Source of the DNA: Paludibacteraceae bacterium
GTDB lineage: Bacteria; Bacteroidota; Bacteroidia; Bacteroidales; Paludibacteraceae
NCBI GenBank assembly: GCA_905234835.1
Contig: CAJOIZ010000021.1
Coordinates: 1-41,967 of the forward strand
Direction of reading: 5' to 3'
Length of the DNA: 41,967 nt
The notes under the pieces were generated by a model. The model ran no database searches. It was given only the letters and a program-made list of their open reading frames with translations, and was not told the DNA's origin. This document shows positions 25,723-33,531 of the stretch, piece by piece; the stretch's first letter is position 1, and every line of letters begins with the position of its first letter. Position numbers and translations under genes: made by a program.

Positions 25723-27099
25723 TTAGAGATGACGAACAGCGTTCATGAACTGGTCTCCCCGGTCCTCATAGGATGTGAAGAGGTCGAAGCTGGCGCAGCA
25801 TGGCGAGAGGAGCACCGTGTCGCCCTGCTGCGCCGAGTCAGCACAAGCCATAACAGCATCTTGGAGGCTGTGGGTGCTGAAGTACTTCCGTTCCGCCTGC
25901 GGGGCTGTATTCCCGTCGGCATAACCGAGAGCGGCGAAATGCTCTATGAGTTTCTCGTTGTGGAGTCCCATAAAGACGAGCGTGTGGCATTTCAGCCTTA
26001 CGAGTTCGTCAATTTCGCTGTAGTCGTTGCCTTTGTCCTTTCCGCCGAGGATAAGGACGGTGGGTGTGGTCATTGCCTCGAGGGCGTACCAGCAGGAATT
26101 GACGTTGGTCGCCTTGCTGTCGTTGATATAGCGGACACCGCGCACGGAAGCCACGTACTGCAGGCGGTGAGGCACACCCGCGAAACAGCGTAGGGACTCG
26201 CGGATAGTGTCGTTCTTTATATCCAACAGTTGTGCGGCTATGGATGCCGCCATTGAGTTGAGTTGGTTGTGCTTACCCTGCAACGCCAGTTGCTCCAACG
26301 GTATGTCAAGAGGCTCGACCTCCTTCTTGGCAGCGACCACAAGGTGGCTTCCGTCGGTGTAAGCGACATTGTGCTTCTCGCTGCTGCCGAAGGGATACAA
26401 GGTCGCACAAGGCTGAATACGCTCTATCTCGCGGTCGATGACGGGGTCTTCGCTCCAATAGATGAACGCGTCCCGCGCCGTCTGGTTGCGGGTGATGCGG
26501 AACTTAGCGTTCACGTAGTTTTGGAACTCGAAGTTGTATCGGTCGAGGTGGTCAGGTGTGATATTGAGAAGGATGGCTATGTCGGCGCGGAAGTCGTACA
26601 TATTGTCCAACTGGAACGAGGACAGTTCGATGACGTAGTACGCGCGGTCTTGCCGAGCGACTTGAAGAGCCAATGAGTTGCCTATGTTGCCTGCCAGTCC
26701 GACATCCAATCCTGCGCGGAGCAGCATGTCATAGACCAGGCTTGTGGTCGTTGTCTTGCCGTTGGAGCCGGTGATGCAGATCATCTTGGCGCTGGTGTAA
26801 CGCGCCGCGAACTCAATCTCGGAGATGACAGGTATGCCCTTTTCGCGCAGTTGCACGATGAGCGGTGCCGTCTCGGGAATGCCCGGACTCTTGATGACCT
26901 CATCGGCAGAGAGAATCTTCTCCGCCGTATGGCCGTTCTCCTCCCACGCTATGCCGTTGGCATCTAATAGGGCTTTGTAAGCGGGCTTGATGCTACCCGA
27001 ATCGGACACCAGCACGTCCAATCCTTTCTCCCGAGCGAGTATGGCGGCTCCCGTGCCGCTCTCGCCCGCACCCAGTACGGCAATCATTCCGGTTTTCAT
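25723..27099 (-). CDS. murD: UDP-MurNAc-L-alanine:D-glutamate ligase MurD
   Basis: A 458-residue Mur ligase that adds D-Glu to UDP-MurNAc-L-Ala with ATP. The N-terminal Rossmann domain begins IAVLGAGESGTGAAILA. The ATP loop is CITGSNGKTTTTSLVYDML (residues ~109-127). The central domain includes LLNITPDHLDRYNFEFQNY, and the C-terminal ligase domain has YINDSKATNVNSCWYAL and ILGGKDKGNDY. Length is normal. It abuts mraY (2 bp gap) and precedes ftsW by 21 bp, so the three are surely in one operon. Confidence 0.96.
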   Translation of the reverse strand: MKTGMIAVLGAGESGTGAAILAREKGLDVLVSDSGSIKPAYKALLDANGIAWEENGHTAEKILSADEVIKSPGIPETAPLIVQLREKGIPVISEIEFAARYTSAKMICITGSNGKTTTTSLVYDMLLRAGLDVGLAGNIGNSLALQVARQDRAYYVIELSSFQLDNMYDFRADIAILLNITPDHLDRYNFEFQNYVNAKFRITRNQTARDAFIYWSEDPVIDREIERIQPCATLYPFGSSEKHNVAYTDGSHLVVAAKKEVEPLDIPLEQLALQGKHNQLNSMAASIAAQLLDIKNDTIRESLRCFAGVPHRLQYVASVRGVRYINDSKATNVNSCWYALEAMTTPTVLILGGKDKGNDYSEIDELVRLKCHTLVFMGLHNEKLIEHFAALGYADGNTAPQAERKYFSTHSLQDAVMACADSAQQGDTVLLSPCCASFDLFTSYEDRGDQFMNAVRHL

Positions 27100-27101
27100 A
27101 G

Positions 27102-28385
27102 TTATCTGATTTTGAGTGTTAGAATGGCGAATGCCGCCAAGATTAGAGTTACGATGCAGAAGCGGAGCACAATCTTCGTCTCGTGGTGCAGATCCTTTGA
27201 GCCGCGCAGGCAGATGTGGCAGGTCGGGTCAATCCGTATGACCTGGTCAATGGACGTGCGGAAGTGGTCGTGGAGCGGTGTGCGTTTCCATACACGGACG
27301 TGTCTGCCGCGCTTCTTGTAGAACTTATACACCCGCGTCTGTACGATGACGCTGACGCTCTCCATCAGGAACACGCCGCAGATAATAGGCAGCAGCAACT
27401 CTTTGTGCATAATAACCGCCGCCACGCCGATGATACCGCCAATGGTCAGGCTGCCCGTGTCGCCCATAAAGACCTGCGCGGGAAATCCGTTCCACCAGAG
27501 GAAGCCGACCAGTGCCCCCACAAAAGCGCCGAGGAACACCACCAGCTCCTCGCTGCCGGGGATGTACATCACGTCAAAATAGTCGGCGAAGACGTAGTTG
27601 CCGCTGACATAAGCCAGCACGATAAGCGCGACTCCTATCAACGCCGAGTTGCCCGCACACATGCCGTCCATACCGTCGTTGAGGTTGGCGCCATTGCTCA
27701 CTGCAGCCACTACTAAGACGGTTAGCAGCACAAAGAATATCCAGCCTGCGCGGTACTTGTTCTCTTCGCCGAGCCACTTGAACATATCCGCATAGTTGAG
27801 GTTGTGTGCCTTCACGAACGGGATAGTGGTACGGGTGGACTTGACATCGGGTGTCTTCTGGACATAGGTGGTGTTGTTCTCAATGCGGGTTGTCACCGTC
27901 TCGTTCATCACAGCTGCAGGTGCATAACGAAGGGTCAGACCGACAATGAGTCCGAGAATGACCTGTCCGGCAATCTTGACCCAGCCGTTCAGCCCGTCTT
28001 TGTTCTTCTTGAACGTCTTGATATAGTCGTCAGCGAAGCCTAATGCGCCGAGGATGACCGTCGTGATAATCATCAGCAGCATGTAGATGTTGGTCAGTCT
28101 GCCGAGGAGCAGCGCCGCCACCAGTATGCCTGCGAGGATAACCAGTCCGCCCATAGTCGGCACACCTTTCTTGCCGACGTTGAACGGGTCGAGTTTCTCG
28201 TCACGCTGCGTCTCGGTGATGTTCCTACGGCGCATCATAGCGATGAAATACTTGCCGAACCAGAGGCTGGTCACCAACCCGATGACGCCCGCCGTGATGG
28301 CGCGGAACGAGATGTACTGCCACAGACCAAATCCGGGGATGTGGCCATATGCACTCTGCAGATATTCAAAAAAATGGTAAAGCAT
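27102..28385 (-). CDS. mraY: Phospho-MurNAc-pentapeptide transferase MraY
   Basis: A 427-residue polytopic membrane enzyme that links the MurNAc-pentapeptide to undecaprenyl phosphate (lipid I). Catalytic motifs: GFADDYIKTFKKNKDGLNGW with the Asp pair, NLNDGMDGMCAGNSAL, and the histidine-rich loop KRTPLHDHFR near the C-terminus. It is longer than the E. coli enzyme (360 residues) because of an insert at ~165-210 (VTTRIENNTTYVQKTPDVKS), as is usual in Bacteroidota. In a standard cluster it would directly follow murE. Here about 5 kb of unrelated genes lie between them, so it may need its own promoter. Confidence 0.96.
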   Translation of the reverse strand: MLYHFFEYLQSAYGHIPGFGLWQYISFRAITAGVIGLVTSLWFGKYFIAMMRRRNITETQRDEKLDPFNVGKKGVPTMGGLVILAGILVAALLLGRLTNIYMLLMIITTVILGALGFADDYIKTFKKNKDGLNGWVKIAGQVILGLIVGLTLRYAPAAVMNETVTTRIENNTTYVQKTPDVKSTRTTIPFVKAHNLNYADMFKWLGEENKYRAGWIFFVLLTVLVVAAVSNGANLNDGMDGMCAGNSALIGVALIVLAYVSGNYVFADYFDVMYIPGSEELVVFLGAFVGALVGFLWWNGFPAQVFMGDTGSLTIGGIIGVAAVIMHKELLLPIICGVFLMESVSVIVQTRVYKFYKKRGRHVRVWKRTPLHDHFRTSIDQVIRIDPTCHICLRGSKDLHHETKIVLRFCIVTLILAAFAILTLKIR

Positions 28386-28448
28386 GGTGTGTTATTGCGG
28401 TTTAATTGGTTGCTTGTTAGTTGGGTTTCTAAAGATTGACGAGAAGTT

Positions 28449-29303
28449 CTACATTCTTTCTAATAGTTCTGTAGTTGTTTGCTCCATGCGGCTGAATGCG
28501 AACCATTTCTTGCCTAAGTCTTTGAGTGACGCACCGATATGATAAACGGTCTCATCAATGCACAAGAATCGATCGTGCGAGCGGTCAAACTGCTCTACTT
28601 CAATAGGCTCGTATTGCGCGTTGTGCTTATCGAAGTCAAGCGACAACTGCGGCGTGAAACACTTGGTATAAACTTTGGCAGTAACTCCTTTCGCACGCTT
28701 ATCCAACATCTTCAATACGCTGTCATCCACATAATTGTCAATCAGCACAATGCGTTCTGTTGCCGCACGTATCAAATCGTTTACGAATGTATATGCATCG
28801 AAGATTTGTCCGTCATAGAAGATGCCTTCCACGGGAGGTAAAGACGTACGCACAAAGAAGTCAATCTTCTCCTCAACAGCCTCTAATCTGCGTTCGTGTG
28901 CCGTCAATCTCTTGTCAACATGTTCTTCTACAGCCAACAAGCGTTGATTAACGGCGTAGCCGCGCAATAAGTATTCCTTCAAAACTTTGTTAGCCCATCT
29001 GCGGAACAATGTCGCGTTCTTGCTATTCACGCGATAACCAACTGACAATATAGCATCTAAATTATAGAACTGAGTGCTATAAACCTTACCGTCAGCGGCA
29101 GTATGTTCCAAAATGGAACTAACTGAATCCGGGTCTAATTCTCCCTCTTGGAAGATATTGCGAAGATGCTTTGTGACAGCCGGTCTTTGGACTCCAAACA
29201 AGGCTGCTATTTGCGGTTGTGTGAGCCAAACAGTCTCATCCTTCAACTGGACTTCCAATTGGATTTGCTCGTTTGGTTGATATAAAACTATCTCGTCTTT
29301 CAT
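28449..29303 (-). CDS. RhuM-family protein with C-terminal phospholipase D-like half
   Basis: I take the start at 29303 (MKDEIVLYQPNEQIQLEV, 284 residues); the frame opens upstream at 29345. The first ~105 residues are the RhuM domain: VWLTQPQIAALFGVQRPAVT, then HLRNIFQEGEL and FYNLDAILSVGYRVNS with FRRWANKVLKEYLLRGY. A short coiled coil follows (LLAVEEHVDKRLTAHERRLE). The C-terminal half (IVLIDNYVDDSVLKML, then HDRFLCIDETVYHIGASLKD) looks like a phospholipase D-type fold. RhuM proteins are common in mobile islands; their role is poorly known. Next to mraY on the same strand, with a paralogue at the other end of the insertion. Confidence 0.82.
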   Translation of the reverse strand: MKDEIVLYQPNEQIQLEVQLKDETVWLTQPQIAALFGVQRPAVTKHLRNIFQEGELDPDSVSSILEHTAADGKVYSTQFYNLDAILSVGYRVNSKNATLFRRWANKVLKEYLLRGYAVNQRLLAVEEHVDKRLTAHERRLEAVEEKIDFFVRTSLPPVEGIFYDGQIFDAYTFVNDLIRAATERIVLIDNYVDDSVLKMLDKRAKGVTAKVYTKCFTPQLSLDFDKHNAQYEPIEVEQFDRSHDRFLCIDETVYHIGASLKDLGKKWFAFSRMEQTTTELLERM

Positions 29304-29360
29304 CGTTTTATCAGGAGTAGTTCTTGTTGTGTGCAAAATTTGCACAGTCTGTATATTATT

Positions 29361-30608
29361 CTATCTATTGCCTGTCTCACTCAACAGGAAATCCTGTAAT
29401 GTCTTTGTGTCAGGCAGTGAAAGCATGTAGGTGGAGACAAAAAGGCTGTTGTCCATTCCTGCGAGCGCGTACTCAACCATCTTTTCCCCTTTGCGCGTGC
29501 ACAGCAGAATTCCCACAGGCGGATTATCACCCGCGTTCATCTCATTTTCCTTGAAATAAGACACATACGCATTCAACTGGCTCAAATCCGAGTGCTTGAA
29601 CTCGTCGTCTTTCAATTCGATAATCACATTGCAATGCAGCACGCGGTTGTAGAAAACGAGGTCTGCAAAATAGTACTCGTCATCTATAATCATGCGCTTC
29701 TGGCGCGCCTCGAAACAAAAGCCCTTGCCCATTTCAAGCAAAAACTCCTGCAAATGAGTAATCAGCGCGTTCTCCAAATCGTTCTCCGTAATGGCTTCAG
29801 GTCGCAAATCAAGGAACTCAAATGAAAACGGGTCTTTGATTGTGAACACAGGTGTGGCATTTGTCTCCGTTTGCTGCAACAACAGCTCCGGCTTCTTGCT
29901 TATGCCTGCACGGAAATACAGATTAGTTGATATCTGTCGCCGCAATTCCTTTACACTCCAACAGCATTTGATACATTCCGTTTCATAGAAGAAACGTGCA
30001 AGCGGATCGTCTATCGTTATTATCTCCACAATATGGGAGAACGAGAGATGAGAAATGAGTTTTTCTGCCGGAGTTCTGAATTTCTCCGATGCTGTCGGAG
30101 AAATCTCCGCGAATTTCTCCGACAGCATCGGAGAAATCTCAAATTTATTCGACGTTGTCGCAGAAATCAATTGGTGCAACGCTGTCGCACTTTTCCCATC
30201 TCCGAATTCGTCCGACATTGTCGGACTTTTTTCTTCCAAGTAAGATTTTATTTGTGGGTATATCGAATAGAACTTGCGACAATTAGTAAGCAGTGTCTCA
30301 TTGATACCTCGTTTGTTCACTTTCTCGGCAAGCCGTTTCAGCAACTTTTCCCCATATTTGGCGCGGTCGCTTCCATGCTGCTCGTATTCGACAATATAAT
30401 AGCCGATAACATAGTTACGCACCGTTGCAAAACGATTGATTGCTTTGACGGACGCAGAATAAGCAGAGGTGTGAACCTGCTCGACAAGGCTCGTCAAATG
30501 GTCAAATGAGAAAGCCGTTTCCTCATTCCATTTCTCCGGCAGATGATACTGCACCGCTATCTGCATATTTGATTTGCTATCAACCATTATATCATTATTC
30601 TCGTCCAT
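29361..30608 (-). CDS. YhcG/DUF1016-family PD-(D/E)XK nuclease
   Basis: The start is uncertain: Met at 30608 (MDENNDIMVDSKSN, 415 residues) or 30641. The N-terminal DUF1016 region reads INRFATVRNYVIGYYIVEYE and KYGEKLLKRLAEKVNKRG. The C-terminal nuclease domain includes YYFADLVFYNRVLHCNVIIE, where D and ExK (IELK) form the PD-(D/E)XK site, and VGILLCTRKGEKMVEYAL. The linker (residues ~140-190) holds repeats of the form SPTxSEKF whose DNA forms several short palindromes. Members are linked to mobile DNA and defence islands; a DNA-cleaving role is inferred from the motif. Confidence 0.85.
   Translation of the reverse strand: MDENNDIMVDSKSNMQIAVQYHLPEKWNEETAFSFDHLTSLVEQVHTSAYSASVKAINRFATVRNYVIGYYIVEYEQHGSDRAKYGEKLLKRLAEKVNKRGINETLLTNCRKFYSIYPQIKSYLEEKSPTMSDEFGDGKSATALHQLISATTSNKFEISPMLSEKFAEISPTASEKFRTPAEKLISHLSFSHIVEIITIDDPLARFFYETECIKCCWSVKELRRQISTNLYFRAGISKKPELLLQQTETNATPVFTIKDPFSFEFLDLRPEAITENDLENALITHLQEFLLEMGKGFCFEARQKRMIIDDEYYFADLVFYNRVLHCNVIIELKDDEFKHSDLSQLNAYVSYFKENEMNAGDNPPVGILLCTRKGEKMVEYALAGMDNSLFVSTYMLSLPDTKTLQDFLLSETGNR
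30081..30136. repeat. 23-bp perfect inverted repeat inside the YhcG-family gene
   Basis: Arms at 30081-30103 and 30114-30136 are exact reverse complements. Each arm is also nearly palindromic itself (TTTCTCCGA ... TCGGAGAAA around a TGCTG centre). It encodes the repeated SPxxSEKF linker. Confidence 0.9.
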
Positions 30609-30724
30609 AGTACTAATTATTTGTTTGCGACAACCAGTCAAGGTAATTGTTGTTATTTGATAAGTTCAAATTTTATGGATTATGTTCCATAAAAAAGGCT
30701 TTTTTTATCCCATACGCTGCCCCT

Positions 30725-30805
30725 TCATCGTTTGATGTCGGACAGCCATTGCACATAATCGTTAGCAGCTGTCATCCCGTCTCTATGTATAAATTCCGGT
30801 TTCAT
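30725..30805 (-). pseudogene. N-terminal remnant of a second YhcG-like gene
   Basis: A 26-codon frame on the minus strand ends AANDYVQWLSDIKR. This resembles the first helix of DUF1016-type nucleases (Y-V-x-W-L-x-D-I-K). A stop then appears and nothing of the rest is found. It lies in the otherwise empty, AT-rich gap 30642-31011 next to the intact YhcG-family gene, so it is probably the stump of a deleted paralogue. Confidence 0.45.
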
Positions 30806-31011
30806 GTTTTCTTTCTTGAATTACCAAGCAATCTTCGGTAGTTGCAATCTATTATTATGTTTCATTTCTCAATTTGAATTATCTTAAATTTTCAAATAGT
30901 TGCTCTGCACACTTTTTCTATTCTTTCATCAAACTATCTGAGAATTCCGAATGATTGCATATCAGCATGTATGTTTTAATCGTTTCCATAATGAGAGAGA
31001 ATCAGATATGT

Positions 31012-31491
31012 TCAAAGTGCTTTAAAGATAAAACGAGCACCTAATTCCTCAATAAACTCGCCTAACTCTTTAATCGATGCATTGTATTCTACACTTTTAC
31101 CTACAACCATGACGAACATGTTACCATTATAGCGCCTTTTGTTATAATAAACAACTTGTCCCAAAAGACGTTCTACGTTTGTCGCGCTCTTTATTAGTTG
31201 TTCTGCCACTTTCAACTCGATGCCGAATGTGCCATTAAACATATCAACATCTATTGCCATTTTCCAATGTCCACCAATTGCGTATTCAGTTGTAATATTA
31301 TCCTTTCCGTATTGGGCTATCAACTGCTTGAACAAACTTTTTTGAACACGTTTCTCCTTGCTTTCGCCTGAATACTGGGTTGAACGCAATATGGAAGGAG
31401 AGAAAATAATGCCTTCTTCTAAGAATTGTTTCAAAGTATCTAATGTGGGTTTTTCCATAAACATATTATTTAATTTGTAGTTTACATCCAC
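31012..31491 (-). CDS. Putative PD-(D/E)XK nuclease-like protein
   Basis: A 159-residue protein, not closely recognised. The segment MAIDVDMFNGTFGIELKVAE (about residues 77-96) has the spacing D-x9-E-x-K of the PD-(D/E)XK nuclease core; a predicted strand MFVMVVGKSVEY follows. The N-terminus SILRSTQYSGESKEKRVQKS is basic and could contact nucleic acid. No membrane segment is present. Met11 or Met12 could be the true start. It sits among the accessory genes between murE and mraY, near other nuclease-type genes. Nuclease activity is an inference from one motif. Confidence 0.6.
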   Translation of the reverse strand: MDVNYKLNNMFMEKPTLDTLKQFLEEGIIFSPSILRSTQYSGESKEKRVQKSLFKQLIAQYGKDNITTEYAIGGHWKMAIDVDMFNGTFGIELKVAEQLIKSATNVERLLGQVVYYNKRRYNGNMFVMVVGKSVEYNASIKELGEFIEELGARFIFKAL

Positions 31492-31505
31492 TATCTGGAA
31501 GCAAG

Positions 31506-31895
31506 TTAGTCGTGTTGATTAGAGAGTTTGGCGATGACGAAACCACGAAGGGTGGTGTAGCGTTTGTCACGGATGACGGCAGGAGAGCCGGGACCGAAGA
31601 ACTGAGTGTTCGCCTTCTTTAAACTCCTGTCGGCAAAGCGTTGGTATTGGTCGTACTGCTCCTGCCAATAGGCAAGGCGAGACGGGTCGGAAAGTTCGAG
31701 TTTCGCCTGCTTGGAGACCTGAGCGAAGGCGGAACTGTTGGCTTTCTGCTGCGCAGAGATGACCTTCGGGTTCTTGTGCTTCGGGTAGTTGCTGATGACC
31801 GTGCGACCATGACGGTGCATGGCATAAAACTTACTGTCACCGCTAAGGCGGCCTTGCAGTTTGCTCAACAATATGTCTAAATCTACTTTTGCCAT
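31506..31895 (-). CDS. Conserved-looking protein of unknown function
   Basis: A 129-residue basic protein starting MAKVDLDILLSKLQGRLSGD. It is rich in Lys, Gln and Ser, with YAMHRHGRTVISNYPKHKNP and a helical YWQEQYDQYQRFADRSLKKA. There is no signal peptide or membrane segment. The composition fits a nucleic-acid or phage-structural-type protein; I do not recognise the family. It is 14 bp upstream (on the minus strand) of the PD-(D/E)XK-like gene, so the two may be co-expressed. An 11-bp tandem array covers the 100 bp before its start. Confidence 0.65.
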   Translation of the reverse strand: MAKVDLDILLSKLQGRLSGDSKFYAMHRHGRTVISNYPKHKNPKVISAQQKANSSAFAQVSKQAKLELSDPSRLAYWQEQYDQYQRFADRSLKKANTQFFGPGSPAVIRDKRYTTLRGFVIAKLSNQHD

Positions 31896-31932
31896 AGTTT
31901 TTATTAGGTTTTTATAAGGTGATGGTTCGGTT

Positions 31933-31998
31933 CGTTATCGTGTCGTTATCGACTCGTTATCGTGTCGTTGTCGTGTCGTTATCGACTCGTTATCGTGT
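31933..31998. repeat. 11-bp tandem repeat, 6 units
   Basis: Units CGTTATCGTGT, CGTTATCGACT, CGTTATCGTGT, CGTTGTCGTGT, CGTTATCGACT and CGTTATCGTGT: an 11-bp period with a partly 22-bp higher-order pattern. It lies just upstream of the gene starting at 31895. Confidence 0.95.
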
Positions 31999-32009
31999 TT
32001 GGTAGCGAA

Positions 32010-32399
32010 TTATTCCGAAAACTTATATACAATGTCGTTCAACACAACCGTACTGTCTTCGGGATTATAATAACCGGTGTACACCACCTTCCCTCTAACC
32101 GATTCGAGTGTCGACGAATTGTCATTCTTAATTGTTATATTGTTTCCTTCCACACTCCACAACATATCACTGAAGCGATTACTTTCATCGCCCTGATATA
32201 TATTATGCGTGACGTAAAGCATCGTGAAATTGCCTTTAACATGGAACTCTGCATAAGATATGAGATATCCATAATCCGTATCTGTATAATGGGCATACGT
32301 ATGACCCGCTATCGGATGGTCAATGTCCGCCTTTTCCTTGCAGCCCGTGAACACAACAGCCATAAGAAGGGAAACAAATATGTAATAAAGCTTGTTCAT
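32010..32399 (-). CDS. Small lipoprotein of unknown function
   Basis: Start chosen at 32399 (MNKLYYIFVSLLMAVVFTGC, 129 residues). This gives a lipoprotein signal with a lipobox ending FTGC, so the mature protein would be anchored through Cys20. The upstream in-frame Met at 32474 would bury the signal behind 25 residues. The mature part looks like beta strands (YLISYAEFHVKGNFTMLYVT, GKVVYTGYYNPEDSTVVLND). No family is recognised. It sits in the accessory block but does not resemble a mobile-element protein. Confidence 0.75.
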   Translation of the reverse strand: MNKLYYIFVSLLMAVVFTGCKEKADIDHPIAGHTYAHYTDTDYGYLISYAEFHVKGNFTMLYVTHNIYQGDESNRFSDMLWSVEGNNITIKNDNSSTLESVRGKVVYTGYYNPEDSTVVLNDIVYKFSE

Positions 32400-32435
32400 G
32401 TGATACTTTAATTTGCATATATTAAATATGTGCCG

Positions 32436-32498
32436 TACTTTTGCGGTCGGAATTCCCGGTAGTCCCTGACGCAAGTCAAACTATCGGGTGTCGTTTTT
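32436..32498 (+). ncRNA. Possible short RNA: promoter box plus terminator on the plus strand
   Basis: A plus-strand TACTTTTGCGG promoter-like box (32436-32443) is followed by a hairpin CCCGGTAG (32455-32462)/CTATCGGG (32481-32488) and then a TTTTT run (32494-32498). No plus-strand gene is nearby. A transcript of about 50 nt would result. It may also be a promoter relic. Confidence 0.35.
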
Positions 32499-33528
32499 AT
32501 AGTTCCTCTTCTTTGTTTTCTTGCTCCATCAACCGCTTGACTTCTTTGTCGAAGTCGGAGATGATGGGCTGGGTGCGGTTGAAGATGTCGTATTCGGCTT
32601 CGGCTCTGGTGTCCGCCTGCGCTTTGGAGATACGGCCCTTGTCCGGCAGGATGTTGTAGCGGCGGAAAGAAAGGAACTCGTTCACGCTCGCCGCGAACTG
32701 CTCCATACTGAAGGTGTTCTCGCGCTCAATGAGGTCTTCTATATAATCGAAATAGCCTGTCACTGCACGTTCCAATCGGCGAATCTGTTTCTCGTCCAAG
32801 TAATTCTTGGCAACCGTGACATCCGATTTCAGGATGCGTCCGTCTGGCGAGTTCCTCCACGTCTTAAGTCCCATGTGTTCTTGCGTATGGTCGGCGTGGG
32901 TGTAGATAATCTCCGCCGCCGTCTGACCCGTGATGGCATAGTGGAAACGGTTCTGCACCATGGCATAGAACTCGCGTGTTGTAATGGCTTTCGGGTCGTA
33001 ATCGATACTACATTCCGCATATATGTCCGTTATCTGCTGCCAGATACGCCGCTCACTGGCACGGATGGAACGCACACGCTCCAGAAGCTCGCGGAAATAG
33101 TCCCTGCCAAAGACAGCCTTGCCCTGCTTGAGACGCTCATCGTCCAGAACGAAGCCCTTGCGGATGTACTCGTTCAGAATCTTGGTCGCCCACTGGCGGA
33201 AACGGGTCGCACGCGCGGAATTGACACGGTAGCCGACAGAGATAATGGCGTCAAGGTTGTAGAAGTCTATTTCCTCTGTCACCTCCCCACGGAAGCCACG
33301 GTTTACGACTATTTCCATTTTGGAAACAGTCGTGGTTTCATTGAGTTCTCCGCTCTCAAAGATATTTTTGAGATGCTTGCTGATGGCAGGGACATTGACA
33401 TCAAAAAGCATAGCCATCGCTTTCTGTGTCATCCAGATGGTCTCGTCGCGCACAACAACCTGCACCTGCGCCGTGTTGTCAGGCGTGTCATACAGCAGGA
33501 ACGCTATTTGTCTGTCAGCCGGTATCAT
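32497..33528 (-). CDS. RhuM-family protein (DNA-binding/virulence RhuM)
   Basis: A 343-residue full-length RhuM-family member. The N-terminal domain is clear: TIWMTQKAMAMLFDVNVPAI, SKHLKNIFESGEL, then EEIDFYNLDAIISVGYRVNS and FRQWATKILNEYIRKGFVLD. The rest is helical (RDYFRELLERVRSIRASERR) with a conserved stretch ITTREFYAMVQNRFHYAITG. The helix-turn-helix-like start suggests DNA binding. The family is named from Salmonella RhuM but is widespread in mobile islands and of uncertain role. It begins 3 bp after the murE stop and so may be transcribed from the dcw promoter. It is paralogous in its first ~110 residues to the gene at 28449. Confidence 0.88.
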   Translation of the reverse strand: MIPADRQIAFLLYDTPDNTAQVQVVVRDETIWMTQKAMAMLFDVNVPAISKHLKNIFESGELNETTTVSKMEIVVNRGFRGEVTEEIDFYNLDAIISVGYRVNSARATRFRQWATKILNEYIRKGFVLDDERLKQGKAVFGRDYFRELLERVRSIRASERRIWQQITDIYAECSIDYDPKAITTREFYAMVQNRFHYAITGQTAAEIIYTHADHTQEHMGLKTWRNSPDGRILKSDVTVAKNYLDEKQIRRLERAVTGYFDYIEDLIERENTFSMEQFAASVNEFLSFRRYNILPDKGRISKAQADTRAEAEYDIFNRTQPIISDFDKEVKRLMEQENKEEEL

Positions 33529-33531
33529 AGT

